Assembly (NCBI RefSeq): GCF_014892515.1
Contig: NZ_JADBGR010000046.1
Coordinates: 62,001 to 126,000, forward strand
Origin: Myceligenerans pegani
Lineage (GTDB): Bacteria > Actinomycetota > Actinomycetes > Actinomycetales > Cellulomonadaceae
Length of the DNA stretch: 64,000 nt
Reading direction: 5' to 3'
Part shown: piece by piece, positions 31,795-43,171 of the stretch
Position numbering within the stretch: the first letter of the stretch is position 1
Layout: each line of letters opens with the position of its first letter
Translations under genes and position numbers: made by a program
Notes under the pieces: generated by a model
Seen by the model: the letters and a program-made list of their open reading frames with translations, nothing else
What the model was told of the DNA's origin: nothing
The model's database searches: none

Positions 31795-31998
31795 ATGAAT
31801 CCCACCCTGGTCAGCAGCGCCACCGGCGACGACCCCCGTGCGGGCCTGCGCGCCGTGCGATCCCTGCGCGAGCTGGCCGACCGCCTCGAGACGCTCCAGG
31901 TCGAGCGCGCCCGCGACCTCGGCTGGTCGTGGCAGGAGATCGCCGACGCGCTCGGCGTCAGCCGCCAGGCGGTCCACAAGAAGCACCGACGCCCGTAG
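31795..31998 (+). CDS. Small helix-turn-helix DNA-binding protein
   Basis: This 67-residue protein is almost entirely a single HTH. The N-terminal helix RAVRSLRELADRLETLQVERA is followed by the HTH proper, LGWSWQEIADALGVSRQAVHKK, resembling sigma-70 region 4 or MerR-like recognition helices. There is no Shine-Dalgarno; a promoter places the transcription start on the ATG. It lies 79 bases before a ClpN-domain gene, and similar HTH/ClpN pairs are common in actinobacteria. The two operators over its own promoter make it a candidate autoregulator, with the ClpN protein possibly acting as its partner or sensor. Its targets are not known. Confidence 0.8.
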   Translation: MNPTLVSSATGDDPRAGLRAVRSLRELADRLETLQVERARDLGWSWQEIADALGVSRQAVHKKHRRP

Positions 31999-32006
31999 CC
32001 CCGCTC

Positions 32007-32046
32007 ACCCGACCACCCGACCACCCGACCACCCGACCACCCGACC
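32007..32046. repeat. Five 8-bp tandem repeats between the HTH and ClpN genes
   Basis: ACCCGACC is repeated five times without change in the 79-base gap between the two genes, ending 25 bases before the ClpN ribosome binding site. The unit is not a multiple of three and lies outside both reading frames, so copy-number change would alter spacing only. Confidence 0.92.
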
Positions 32047-32077
32047 GACCGTCGACCCGTCACCAGGAGGCCCCGAC

Positions 32078-32611
32078 ATGTTCGAACGATTCACCCGAGA
32101 CGCGCGCGCCGTCGTCACCGACGCGCAGATCGTGGCGCGCGGCCTGCACTCCCCCGCCATCGACACCCGCCATGTCGTCGTCGCGCTCGCCGAGGCCGGC
32201 GGCCCCGCGGCCCGCGCGCTGGACTCGACCGGCGTCGCCCCGGACACGGTCGCGTCGGCCGTGCGCCGCCAGATCGCCGGCGACGGCGGGCTCGACCGCG
32301 AGGCCCTCGCCTCGCTCGGCATCGATCTCGACGCGGTCCGGGAGAGCGCCGACGCCACCTTCGGCGACGGCGCGTTCGACGCCGCCGCCCGGCGGCGCGG
32401 TCCCAAGGGTCACATCCCGTTCACCCGGGACGCCAAGAAGTCCCTGGAGCTCGCGCTGCGCGAGGCCGTACGCCTGAAGAGCAAGGACATCGCCGACAGG
32501 CACCTCCTGCTCGGCGTCCTGCGCGACGGCCGTGCCCCGGGCGCTCGGGCGCTGTCCGACGCCGGCGCGGACATCCCGGCCCTCCGCACGACCCTGGAGG
32601 CGACGAGCTGA
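32078..32611 (+). CDS. Free-standing Clp N-terminal-domain protein
   Basis: This 177-residue protein consists of two Clp_N repeats, the substrate- and adaptor-binding module of ClpA/ClpC, without any AAA+ ATPase domain. Repeat 1 covers about residues 3-75 (FTRDARAVVTDAQIVARGL, then RHVVVALAEAGG). Repeat 2 covers about residues 105-175 (FTRDAKKSLELALREAVRL, then RHLLLGVLRDG). AGGAGG sits 7 bases before the ATG. Its pairing with a small HTH protein suggests a regulatory unit that reads proteolysis or unfolded-protein state, for example by competing with ClpC for adaptors. This role is inference; the domain assignment is firm. Confidence 0.87.
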   Translation: MFERFTRDARAVVTDAQIVARGLHSPAIDTRHVVVALAEAGGPAARALDSTGVAPDTVASAVRRQIAGDGGLDREALASLGIDLDAVRESADATFGDGAFDAAARRRGPKGHIPFTRDAKKSLELALREAVRLKSKDIADRHLLLGVLRDGRAPGARALSDAGADIPALRTTLEATS

Positions 32612-32626
32612 GCCCGGACCCCGCCC

Positions 32627-32665
32627 GCCACCATCAGCAGCCAGCCACCATCAGCAGCCAGCCAC
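32627..32665. repeat. 17-bp tandem repeat, 2.3 copies
   Basis: GCCACCATCAGCAGCCA occurs at 32627-32643 and 32644-32660, and a third copy begins. It lies between the convergent ClpN and TetR genes and touches the TetR stop codon. No hairpin-type terminator is seen in this gap. Confidence 0.9.
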
Positions 32666-32666
32666 T

Positions 32667-33275
32667 TCAGCCGTCCCCCTCGGCCACCAGCCCCGGCAGG
32701 AGCATGCGCACCAGCGACCGCGCGTGCCCCACGGCCTCGGGCTGCTCGACGAACTGCCCGAGGAACGCGTGCTGCATGCACGCCCCGAAGAGCAGTGACG
32801 CGGCGGCGTCGGGGGCGGCATCGGCACGCACCCGCCCCAGCTCCTGCTCGGCCCGCAGGTAGTCCGCGAGCCAGCGGTTCACCATCTGCGGGCCAGCCCC
32901 CCGCTCCAGGAGAGCGGCGCGGTACGCCTCGAACGCTTCCCGTTCGAAGAAGATCGAGACCGCCATCAGGAAGGACTCGCGGTAGAAGGCGAGCGCACGC
33001 TGCGCGACCTGGACGAGATTCTCCTCCACGCTCCGCTTCCCCGCGGCGTCGCGGAGCCCGACGAGGAACGCGGCCAGTTCCCCTGGCGTGCGCTCCTGCA
33101 GCACCGCGACGAACAGGTCCACCTTGGCGCGGAAGTGCTTGTACAGCAGCGCCTCGGAGCAGCCCGCGGCCGCGGCGATCTGCTTCGTGGTAGCCCGCGC
33201 GATGCCCTGCTCGCGCATGACGGAGGCGGCCGCGTCGAGAATCCGGTCACGCGTGCTTGACAGGTGAGTGATCAC
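32667..33275 (-). CDS. TetR-family transcriptional regulator
   Basis: This 202-residue repressor has a TetR HTH at residues 8-55 (RDRILDAAASVMREQG, then TTKQIAAAAGCSEALLYKHF). The variable C-terminal ligand domain carries AFYRESFLMAVSIFFERE and FGACMQHAFLGQFV. It is divergent from the NAD(P)-binding protein gene, with two near-identical palindromes between, so it probably represses both. The only in-frame start near the conserved N-terminus is the GTG at 33275, inside palindrome 1, with an in-frame stop directly before it. A TACGAT -10 six bases upstream supports a leaderless start. The ligand is unknown. Confidence 0.9.
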   Translation of the reverse strand: MITHLSSTRDRILDAAASVMREQGIARATTKQIAAAAGCSEALLYKHFRAKVDLFVAVLQERTPGELAAFLVGLRDAAGKRSVEENLVQVAQRALAFYRESFLMAVSIFFEREAFEAYRAALLERGAGPQMVNRWLADYLRAEQELGRVRADAAPDAAASLLFGACMQHAFLGQFVEQPEAVGHARSLVRMLLPGLVAEGDG

Positions 33276-33308
33276 TCACCCATCGTAGGGGTGAGTAAGT
33301 ACTCACCC
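33263..33308. promoter_or_regulatory. Twin TetR operators
   Basis: Site 1, GGTGAGTGATCACTCACC (33263-33280), is a perfect 18-bp palindrome over the TetR start codon. Site 2 (33289-33308) has arms GGGTGAGT and ACTCACCC around AAGT. The core GGTGAGT/ACTCACC is the same in both, and their centres are 27 bases apart. The TetR gene's -10 (TACGAT, 33282-33287) lies between them. Confidence 0.82.
33282..33287 (-). promoter_or_regulatory. -10 element of the TetR gene
   Basis: Minus-strand TACGAT ends six bases before the GTG at 33275 and sits between the two operators. Confidence 0.5.
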
Positions 33309-33325
33309 ACCTCCGAGGAGGACCC

Positions 33326-33961
33326 ATGCAGGTCACCGTCATCGGTGCGAGCGGCCGGACCGGCAGCGCCGTCGTACAGCAGGCCCTCGACGCCGGGCAC
33401 ACGGTCACGGCGGTCGGCCGCGAGTCGTCGGCGTTCCCGTTCGACCCGCACGAGCGCCTCGCCACCGTCCGCACCGACGTGCTCGACGCCGGGGCGCTCG
33501 CTCCCGTCGTCAAGGGTGCCGATGCCGTGGTGTCGGCACTCGGGCCGCGCGACTCCGGGCCGAGCGAGGTGTGCCGACGGGGTGCCGCCGCCCTCGTCGA
33601 CGCCATGCACGACGCCGGCGTCCGCCGTCTCGCCGTCGTGAGCGCCAGCGGCGCCTTCCATGGCCCGGGCGACGGGTTCGTCACCAGGACGATCGCCAAG
33701 CCGATCCTGCAGCGCGTCCTGCGGCACTCGTTCGCGGACACCCGCGCCATGGAGGAGGTGGTGCGCGCCAGCGGCCTCGACTGGACGCTGGTCCGGCCGC
33801 CGCGCCTGCTCGACCGGCCCCGCACCGGCAGGTACCGGCACGCCGTCGACGCGTTCGTCCCGGGCGGCATCCAGATCGGCCGGGCCGACGTCGCCGACTA
33901 CCTGCTCCGCTCGCTCGACGACCCCGCGACCGCGAGCCACTGGGTGGGCCTGGGCTACTGA
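33326..33961 (+). CDS. NAD(P)-binding NmrA/SDR-like protein
   Basis: This 211-residue protein has an N-terminal dinucleotide-binding loop VIGASGRTGSAVVQQAL at residues 5-21 and SDR-like features DAVVSALGP and LAVVSASGAFHG. The atypical-SDR group lacks a clear YxxxK catalytic pair here, so it could be a reductase of a small electrophile or a redox sensor. GAGGAGG precedes the ATG closely. Divergence from a TetR gene with shared operators suggests induction by a toxic or signalling molecule. The substrate is unknown. Confidence 0.83.
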   Translation: MQVTVIGASGRTGSAVVQQALDAGHTVTAVGRESSAFPFDPHERLATVRTDVLDAGALAPVVKGADAVVSALGPRDSGPSEVCRRGAAALVDAMHDAGVRRLAVVSASGAFHGPGDGFVTRTIAKPILQRVLRHSFADTRAMEEVVRASGLDWTLVRPPRLLDRPRTGRYRHAVDAFVPGGIQIGRADVADYLLRSLDDPATASHWVGLGY

Positions 33962-33963
33962 CG

Positions 33964-34017
33964 ACGACGGCGGTCGTGGTGGCCTTCCGTACGGAACGTC
34001 ACCACGACCGCCGTCGT
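33964..34017. terminator. Bidirectional terminator between NAD(P)-binding protein gene and icd
   Basis: ACGACGGCGGTCGTGGTG (33964-33981) pairs perfectly over 18 bases with 34000-34017. The loop itself contains the palindrome TTCCGTACGGAA. The two flanking genes converge. The left arm shares 17 bases with the hairpin at 8231. Confidence 0.85.
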
Positions 34018-34034
34018 ACCCGGCGACCGAGCGG

Positions 34035-36305
<2,271 letters not shown>

Positions 36306-36374
36306 TACCGTGCCGAAACCTGGATCGAGGCATCGCGTAAGCAGCCTCACACCCGGCCCTCCCGGGCCCGATCG

Positions 36375-37475
<1,101 letters not shown>

Positions 37476-37549
37476 TCAGGTGATTACTGGCAGGATGCTC
37501 CCGAGACCCGGCACGCACCCGCGTGCGCCACCCGAAAGGATCATCTCTC

Positions 37550-38524
37550 ATGGCCAACGCGTACGCCGTGCCCGACGGCGCGCTCGACGCCCCCACCGAG
37601 ACCTCCGGCTCCGGCACTCTTTCCCGCGTGCTCGCCGAGGCGTTCGGCACCTTCGTCCTCGTGCTCGGCGTGCTGAGCATCGGCGTGTACAGCTTCCTCA
37701 ACCAGTCGGGCGCCATCGGCGTCGCGCTGACCGGCGGCTTCGCGTACGCGGCGGCGCTGATCGCCGTCGGCCACGTGTCCGGCGGCTGGTTCAACCCCGC
37801 GATCACGCTCGCCCAGGCCATCGCCGGCCGGGTGCGCTGGGCCGAGGTCCCGCTGTACTGGCTCGCCCAGCTCGTCGGCGGGTTCGCGGCGGGCGCCCTG
37901 CTCCTGGCGACGCTCCCGGACAAGCTCTTCGAGCTCCTCGGCCGGGAGGACAACCAAGCGCTGTACGCCCAGGGCGCCAACGGCTGGGGCGACTTCTCCC
38001 CCCTGTACACGCTCTCCCAGGGGGGCGCGACGTTCACCATGCTCCAGGCGGGCATGGTCGAGCTCGTCGCGTCGGCGGCCCTGGCCGGCATCGCCCTGGC
38101 CGTCGGCACGAAGAACCGCGCCGCCATGGCCGCGGCCGGCGGCCTCGGCCTCGCCGTGCTGAGCGTCGTCGCCTACCCGGTGACGGGCGCCGGCCTGAAC
38201 CCGGTGCGCTCCACCGTCGCGGCGGTCTTCTCGAACGACTGGGGCGGCGTCAGCGGCCAGGTCTGGCTGTTCTGGGTGGCCCCGCTCGTGGGCGCCGGGA
38301 TCGCCGCGCTCTTCGCGGTCGCGTTCGGCTCGCAGGAGACCGCGGAGGAGGTCGCGGCGTCGAACGCCGAGGCCTACGACGACGCGGACGACGATGCCGA
38401 CCAGACCGACGACGCCGACGACAGCGACACCGACGACAGCGACGTCGCGGACGACGACACGGACGCCGCCGAGAAGAAGGCGGACGACGACGCCACCAGC
38501 ACCGTCGAGAAGAAGGCGGACTGA
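37550..38524 (+). CDS. Aquaporin-family (MIP) channel with acidic C-terminal tail
   Basis: This 324-residue membrane protein has six predicted helices over residues 25-265. Loop B carries the first pore motif in [13 protein letters not shown] near residue 85. Loop E carries [15 protein letters not shown] near residue 222, where the usual NPA is NPV; NPV motifs are tolerated in some MIP channels. The Arg after NPV is the ar/R filter arginine. The last 60 residues form a very acidic tail of Asp/Ala repeats that ends in two short EKKAD units, which is not part of the channel fold. The start at 37550 has AAAGGA upstream. Water or a small solute such as glycerol is the likely cargo. Confidence 0.9.
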   Translation: MANAYAVPDGALDAPTETSGSGTLSRVLAEAFGTFVLVLGVLSIGVYSFLNQSGAIGVALTGGFAYAAALIAVGHVSGGWFNPAITLAQAIAGRVRWAEVPLYWLAQLVGGFAAGALLLATLPDKLFELLGREDNQALYAQGANGWGDFSPLYTLSQGGATFTMLQAGMVELVASAALAGIALAVGTKNRAAMAAAGGLGLAVLSVVAYPVTGAGLNPVRSTVAAVFSNDWGGVSGQVWLFWVAPLVGAGIAALFAVAFGSQETAEEVAASNAEAYDDADDDADQTDDADDSDTDDSDVADDDTDAAEKKADDDATSTVEKKAD

Positions 38525-38554
38525 CCGGAACCGGCGGACACGCAGCAAGACGCG

Positions 38555-38592
38555 GACGAGGCGGTGGGTCCCGCGTGACCCACCGCCTCGTC
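38555..38592 (+). terminator. Terminator of the aquaporin gene
   Basis: GACGAGGCGGTGGGT (38555-38569) pairs perfectly over 15 bases with 38578-38592 around an 8-base loop, 30 bases past the stop codon. It also lies just beyond the end of the convergent gene at 38618. Confidence 0.8.
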
Positions 38593-38617
38593 GCGCTCCC
38601 GGCTCCGCGCCGCTGCC

Positions 38618-39910
38618 CTACCCGACCAGGCCCTCGAACATCCCGCGGATCTCGGCGGACGTCGGGCGGGAGCGGTACGTGTCCGGCGGTGTCGACACCG
38701 GCGAGGAGCTCCACCACGTGATCCTCGCGGGACACGGCGAGCCGAGCTGGCGGGTGAACCGTGCGACGCTCTTGCCCGTCCGCAACGAGTAGGCGGTCAC
38801 CGTGAACTGCGTGGAGTAGAACCGGACCGGGCTGCCGACGAAGCTGCCGGGGAAGCTCTCGTAGTCACATGTCCGCTGGTAAGCGCCCCTCTTCGGACCG
38901 TCGACACACACCACGAGCGCGGCCTTCTCCACATTCCTGGTGTGCCACGACCTCGGGAAGTCGCGCTTCTTTGGGCTCACCCCGAAGACGATCATGCGGT
39001 TGTATCCCGACTGCCGGTACGCAGGGGCGCCCCGGTACGCGCGCGGGTTCTCGCAATAGGTGCCGTTCTTGACGGCGGAGGCCGCGCGGCGCCGCTCGAT
39101 CTCGGTGACGACCGCGATCAGACCCCGCCGAGCCGCCTCGGCTCCGCGCTCCCGGGGATAGTCCCTGCCGTACTCCCGGTAGGCGGCCGCTGCCGCCCTG
39201 AGTTCGTCCGCCCGCCGGTGCTCGCGGGCGCACTCCAGGAGGACGTCGTCGCGCGCGTCCCGCTTCTCCGCGATCGGCTCGGTGATCTCCGGGTGGTCCC
39301 AGTCGCCGGCCTGGATCCAGTGGTGATCGTCCACGGCCCGGCACGGCTCGGAGTAGGCCTCGTCGACGAAGTCGGCGACGATCTGGCGCGCCCGGTCCGG
39401 GTGGCCGGCGTCGGAGTCCTCGTCCAGCGCGACCGTCAGCGTGTCGAAGGCCGATCTCATGTCCTTCGGTCCGCTCACGTCGGCCAGGTCCAGCTCTGCC
39501 TGACCCAGGAGAGCGTCGCCGCGGGCGGCCGGTGCGCCCTCCCACCGTCCGCGAGGGTGCGCGATGTAGTCCGCGTACCGGTCCGCGGCCGCCTGCCGGC
39601 TGCGGTCCTCCGCCGTGGCCAGGAGCTCGCACGCCTCCGCCTCGCGATCGGCCGACGCCGCGACGTCGGGATGGGCGGCGCGCCGCACCGGACCCAGGCC
39701 GTCGAGCAGCTCCAGCGCCGGTTCGCAGTCCCCGGTCTCGTGCACGCCCACCGCGTCGTCGAGGATGCGGACCGCCGACGTGCGCACCAGGGCGACCGTG
39801 ACCACCAGTGCGAGCACGACGACGGACGCCACGACGACGGCCACCCCCCGTGAACGGCGCGCCAGGAACCCCGGCGTCCCGTGTGTCGTCAGGTACGGCG
39901 TCCCGGCCAT
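38618..39910 (-). CDS. Single-pass membrane protein, paralogue A (GDC-type N-terminal region)
   Basis: I do not recognise a named family. This 430-residue protein has a short basic cytoplasmic start, one transmembrane helix near residues 23-42 and a long outer part rich in helices and Ala/Arg/Glu, with a [13 protein letters not shown] motif near residue 60 and [25 protein letters not shown] split across residues 204-228. Six cysteines lie outside and could form disulphides. The last 130 residues are a separate Tyr/Arg-rich domain starting near [19 protein letters not shown]. The N-terminal part is clearly related to the protein at 47581-48975, but the C-terminal domains differ. GGGGAGAG precedes the ATG. 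Confidence 0.72.
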   Translation of the reverse strand: MAGTPYLTTHGTPGFLARRSRGVAVVVASVVVLALVVTVALVRTSAVRILDDAVGVHETGDCEPALELLDGLGPVRRAAHPDVAASADREAEACELLATAEDRSRQAAADRYADYIAHPRGRWEGAPAARGDALLGQAELDLADVSGPKDMRSAFDTLTVALDEDSDAGHPDRARQIVADFVDEAYSEPCRAVDDHHWIQAGDWDHPEITEPIAEKRDARDDVLLECAREHRRADELRAAAAAYREYGRDYPRERGAEAARRGLIAVVTEIERRRAASAVKNGTYCENPRAYRGAPAYRQSGYNRMIVFGVSPKKRDFPRSWHTRNVEKAALVVCVDGPKRGAYQRTCDYESFPGSFVGSPVRFYSTQFTVTAYSLRTGKSVARFTRQLGSPCPARITWWSSSPVSTPPDTYRSRPTSAEIRGMFEGLVG

Positions 39911-40021
39911 CGCACTCTCCCCGCTCGACGTCGGCCGCCCGCTCGCCGGACGGTCGTCGCCGCCAGGGTGGACCCACCCGACCGGGAGGGGTCCCGGCCG
40001 GCGGCGATCGCCGCCGGCGGA

Positions 40022-41383
40022 TCAGAGCACGGCGTCGCGGAGCCGCACGGAGGGGTCGACGACCTTCTCCAGGTCGACGATCAGCGGCTCGGGACGGTTC
40101 ATCAGCTTGCGCACCTGCCCCACCTCTCGCGGCGAGTCGGCGAGCAGCACGGCCCGCACGCGCGCGACGTGATGTCCCTGGTCGGTCACCTTCGGGTGCC
40201 GGTGCATGCTGTGCTCGACGTAGAAGGCCGCCCAGCGCCCGCCGGGCGCCGTCGGATCGCCACGGAAGGCGACCTCCTCGAACGGCGACGGCACGCCGAA
40301 GAGCGCCAGGTCGTGCCCGAGCTGACGGCTGAACACGTACGGCGCCTGCGTGCGCAGCGGCTCCAGCCCGAGGCGGGCGCGCACCGGTTCCGGGTCCGCC
40401 GGACGCTCGTCGACGCCGAGCATCGCACGCGCCGTCTGCTCCGGATCGTGCAGGGCGGCGGACCAGTGGCCGCCGGGAACGGGCCCGAACACCGGGTGGT
40501 CCCGCGTCGCGATGTCCCCGACGGCCCACACGCGTTCCAGGGCGTCGCCGTGCAGGCGCCCGGCCGGATCGCCCGGCATGGACACCCCGAGGAGCCGGCC
40601 GGCCCGGTTCACGCGCAGCCCGCCACGGACGTCGAGCGGGAGCGAACCGCGCAACCAGCGCGACGCCGGCCGTGCGCCCACCGCGGCCAGCACGAGGTCC
40701 GCGCCGAAATGCTCGCCCGAGGTGGCGCGGACGCCGTCGGCGGACACCTTCTCCACGGACGTGCCCGTGACCAGGCGGACCCCGGCCTCCGTGAACCACG
40801 GCGCGAGGTGTGCCCCGACCGTGCCGCCCAGCTGGCGCTCCAGCGGCGCGGTACCCGCCTCCACGACGGTCACCTCCGCACCCGCTCCGGCCGCGACGCC
40901 CGCCACCTCGGCGCCGATCCAGCCCGCGCCGACGATGACCAGGCGCATGCCGGGCGCGATCGCGGCCCGCAGAGCCTCCGCGTCGCGGTGGTCGTGGAGC
41001 ACGGCCGCCGCGTCCCAGCCCGGCGGGATGACGGGCTCCGCGCCGCAGGCCAGGACGACGGCATCCGAGCCGATCGTGTCCGACGACGCCACCCGCGTGG
41101 CCACGCCCTCCCGGGTGACCGTCAGGCGGGTGGCCGGGTCGTCCAGGCGGACGTCGTCGGCCAGCACGGACAGGTCGACGCCCAGGTCGTCCGAGATCCA
41201 CAGCGGATCGGTGCGGATGAGCAGTTCCTTGGACAGCGGCGGGCGGTCGTAGGGCGGCACGCCCTCGGCACCGAGGATGCTCAGGTGCCCGGTGAAACCG
41301 TGCGAGCGGAGCGCGGCGGCGGTCTGCGCGCCGGCCAGACCGGCACCGACGATCGTGATGGATCCGGGCGAGGACGACGGCAT
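40022..41383 (-). CDS. FAD-dependent NAD(P)H oxidoreductase (ferredoxin-reductase type)
   Basis: This 453-residue flavoprotein has two dinucleotide-binding loops: the FAD loop VGAGLAGAQTAAALRSHGF near residue 12 and the NAD(P)H loop VGAGWIGAEVAGVAAGAG near residue 150. VPPYDRPPLSKELL and, late, VWAVGDIATRDHPVFG complete the pattern of BphA4/rhodocoxin-reductase-like enzymes, which pass electrons from NAD(P)H to a ferredoxin. No ferredoxin or oxygenase gene lies nearby, so the partner is unknown. The start at 41383 is supported by a TACGGT -10 six bases upstream; 41479 would add 32 unrelated residues. Confidence 0.9.
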   Translation of the reverse strand: MPSSSPGSITIVGAGLAGAQTAAALRSHGFTGHLSILGAEGVPPYDRPPLSKELLIRTDPLWISDDLGVDLSVLADDVRLDDPATRLTVTREGVATRVASSDTIGSDAVVLACGAEPVIPPGWDAAAVLHDHRDAEALRAAIAPGMRLVIVGAGWIGAEVAGVAAGAGAEVTVVEAGTAPLERQLGGTVGAHLAPWFTEAGVRLVTGTSVEKVSADGVRATSGEHFGADLVLAAVGARPASRWLRGSLPLDVRGGLRVNRAGRLLGVSMPGDPAGRLHGDALERVWAVGDIATRDHPVFGPVPGGHWSAALHDPEQTARAMLGVDERPADPEPVRARLGLEPLRTQAPYVFSRQLGHDLALFGVPSPFEEVAFRGDPTAPGGRWAAFYVEHSMHRHPKVTDQGHHVARVRAVLLADSPREVGQVRKLMNRPEPLIVDLEKVVDPSVRLRDAVL

Positions 41384-41389
41384 GAACTC

Positions 41390-41395
41390 ACCGTA
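41390..41395 (-). promoter_or_regulatory. -10 element of the FAD oxidoreductase gene
   Basis: Minus-strand TACGGT ends six bases before the ATG at 41383, consistent with a leaderless message. Confidence 0.5.
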
Positions 41396-41551
41396 TCCGG
41401 CGTGGCAACTCTCTGTTGATTCCACGTCGATCCTCCGCTGATCCCACGCCGGGCCCCCAAGGATCCCCACCGACGGCACCCGCCGGGCAAAGGTTCGGCC
41501 AGGGTGATTGCAGCCTGATCACGGGTGGTCCGGACGTGTCCGATTCGCCGG

Positions 41552-41557
41552 TAGGCT
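41552..41557 (+). promoter_or_regulatory. -10 element of the DUF3017 gene
   Basis: TAGGCT ends seven bases before the GTG at 41565 and helps choose that start over an in-frame codon at 41508. Confidence 0.5.
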
Positions 41558-41564
41558 CTGCCGC

Positions 41565-42011
41565 GTGGATCTCAGCAGGACGTCGGCCGGCAGCGAGTCC
41601 CACCCCGGGCGGACCGGGGGAGGCACCGCCACGCTCGTCGCGCCTGACTGGCGGCAGCCCGCGGACGAGGCAGGCTGGAACGACGGCACGCCGTCACCCG
41701 AGCGTGCCGGGCACCAGCCCGCCGAGGAGGATCCGTTGGACGCCGAGCACCCGTCGCGCAGGAAGAACCGCGCGGTCTGGTGGCTGCTCGGCGGCGTCGT
41801 GCTCTCGCTGCTCCTCGGCCTCGTGGTCGGCGGGCGGGCGGGATCACTCGGGATCGCCGTGACGCTGGCGGTCGCCGGGACGTTCCGGGCGGTGCTGCGC
41901 GGCCCGGGGCCGGTCGGCCTGGCGATCCGCACCCGGAGCCTGGACGTCATGATGTACATGAGCGCGGCAGTCATGATCGGCGTCCTGGCCGTCGTGGCGC
42001 CCATCGACTGA
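41565..42011 (+). CDS. DUF3017 membrane protein
   Basis: This 148-residue protein has a hydrophilic, Gly/Pro/acidic N-terminus of about 65 residues, then three predicted helices: [38 protein letters not shown] and MMYMSAAVMIGVLAVVA. The sequence LAIRTRSLDV between the last two is typical of DUF3017. In many actinobacteria DUF3017 sits between purH (or folD) and mdh; here it lies between them too, but on the opposite strand to both. The function is unknown. Confidence 0.8.
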   Translation: MDLSRTSAGSESHPGRTGGGTATLVAPDWRQPADEAGWNDGTPSPERAGHQPAEEDPLDAEHPSRRKNRAVWWLLGGVVLSLLLGLVVGGRAGSLGIAVTLAVAGTFRAVLRGPGPVGLAIRTRSLDVMMYMSAAVMIGVLAVVAPID

Positions 42012-42027
42012 CGTCACCGTCCGGCCG

Positions 42028-43083
42028 TCACCGCCCCGCGCCCTCCAGCGTGCCCGTGACCGGTTCTTCCGACTCGATGATGCAGGCCACCTTCCGGTCG
42101 CCCTCCTCCCAGCTCTCCTGGGACGGCGCGACGGGCCAGTAGGTCAGCTCGGACACCGCCCACGCCTCGCCGACGAACTCGTCGAACTCCGGGTAGCAGT
42201 ACGCGTCGGCCGCCTCCCAGAGCTGGGACTGCGTCGGCGCCCTGCCCTCGGCGGCCACGGAGTCGTCCAGCCGTGTCACGCCGAAGACCTCGCCGTGGTG
42301 AGGCTCGTCGCACGGCACGACGGGAATCCAGTACAGGACCGAGACGCCGTCGACCTCCTCGGTATCGAGGCAGTCGCCGCTCTCGAGGTCGACGGGCCTG
42401 GTCCGCGACGGGTCCTCGGTGGCCTCCTGGCCCTCGGTCGCCCACCACTCCGCGATGTCCTCGCCCTCGGTGCTGCCCGGCGTCGGGAGCACGCCGAACG
42501 GGTCGGTGGCACCGTCCGTCGGGATGCCGTCCGCAGGTCCGGAGTATGCGGGAGACCCCGACGCCTCCTCCCCCGGATCCTCCGGGGCGGTGGGCGCGAT
42601 GCCGGCCGCCTCGGCGAGCACCGGCGGGATGTATCCGGCGGCGCCCGCGGGCAACCACGCGGGCGCCATGACGACCGCCACGGCCGAACCCGCCAGGAGC
42701 AGCGTGCCCGTGCAGATCGCGGCCACGGCGAAGCCCAGCGCGCGCCGCGAGGCGGTCCGAGCGGCGTCCAGCCGGTCCGCCGCCGCGTCCCGCGCGGCCC
42801 GGACCGCCTGGACCAGCGCGGGGACGGCCAGCGGCCAGAACAGCAGGAATGCCGCCACCACCCAGCCGGTCCGCGCGGACACGCGGCGCGCGGGCTCGGG
42901 CGTGGGGCCGGCGTCGGCCTGGGTCTCCTCGGAGTCCTCGTCTTCGGAGTCCTCGAATCGGGCGTCCCCGGCGCCCTCCCGTCCGGCGTCGTCGGCGTTC
43001 CCGAGTTCCGTGTCCTCGGGCCCCGTGTCCTCGGGCTCCGTGTCGTCGATGTTCTCGGGCTCGGCGGGGGGTTTCTGGGCCAC
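42028..43083 (-). CDS. Membrane protein with septum-formation-type C-terminal domain
   Basis: This 351-residue protein begins with an acidic, disordered tail of about 65 residues built from repeating EDT/EPE units. Two hydrophobic helices follow (WVVAAFLLFWPLAVPALVQA and ALGFAVAAICTGTLLLAGSA), a DUF4190-like pair. The outer C-terminal domain resembles the septum-formation family (Septum_form): LESGDCLD, VPCDEPHHGEVFGVT and YCYPEFDEFVG, with paired cysteines likely bonded. The GTG at 43083 is preferred because a TACCAT -10 lies seven bases upstream. It is next to purH but divergent in function; a role at the cell envelope is inferred. Confidence 0.78.
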   Translation of the reverse strand: MAQKPPAEPENIDDTEPEDTGPEDTELGNADDAGREGAGDARFEDSEDEDSEETQADAGPTPEPARRVSARTGWVVAAFLLFWPLAVPALVQAVRAARDAAADRLDAARTASRRALGFAVAAICTGTLLLAGSAVAVVMAPAWLPAGAAGYIPPVLAEAAGIAPTAPEDPGEEASGSPAYSGPADGIPTDGATDPFGVLPTPGSTEGEDIAEWWATEGQEATEDPSRTRPVDLESGDCLDTEEVDGVSVLYWIPVVPCDEPHHGEVFGVTRLDDSVAAEGRAPTQSQLWEAADAYCYPEFDEFVGEAWAVSELTYWPVAPSQESWEEGDRKVACIIESEEPVTGTLEGAGR

Positions 43084-43090
43084 GACGCGG

Positions 43091-43096
43091 ATGGTA
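43091..43096 (-). promoter_or_regulatory. -10 element of the septum-formation-type gene
   Basis: Minus-strand TACCAT ends seven bases before the GTG at 43083. There is no Shine-Dalgarno in this gap. Confidence 0.45.
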
Positions 43097-43136
43097 GCGC
43101 CATCGCCTGACAAGACCCGGATTCCGGCTTTGTCGG

Positions 43137-43168
43137 GCCGGCCGCGACCGCGGCCGGCGCCCGCGGTC
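43137..43168 (-). terminator. Terminator region of purH
   Basis: GCCGGCCGCG and CGCGGCCGGC (43137-43158) form a nearly loopless stem, which competes with GACCGCGG/CCGCGGTC (43146-43168). The two alternative hairpins lie just beyond the purH stop codon and could also form a pause site. Confidence 0.6.
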
Positions 43169-43171
43169 GCG

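Noticed and set aside
32007-32665. Short direct repeats as a possible CRISPR array
   Set aside because: Units of 8 and 17 bases are tandem with no spacers, and no cas genes are present.
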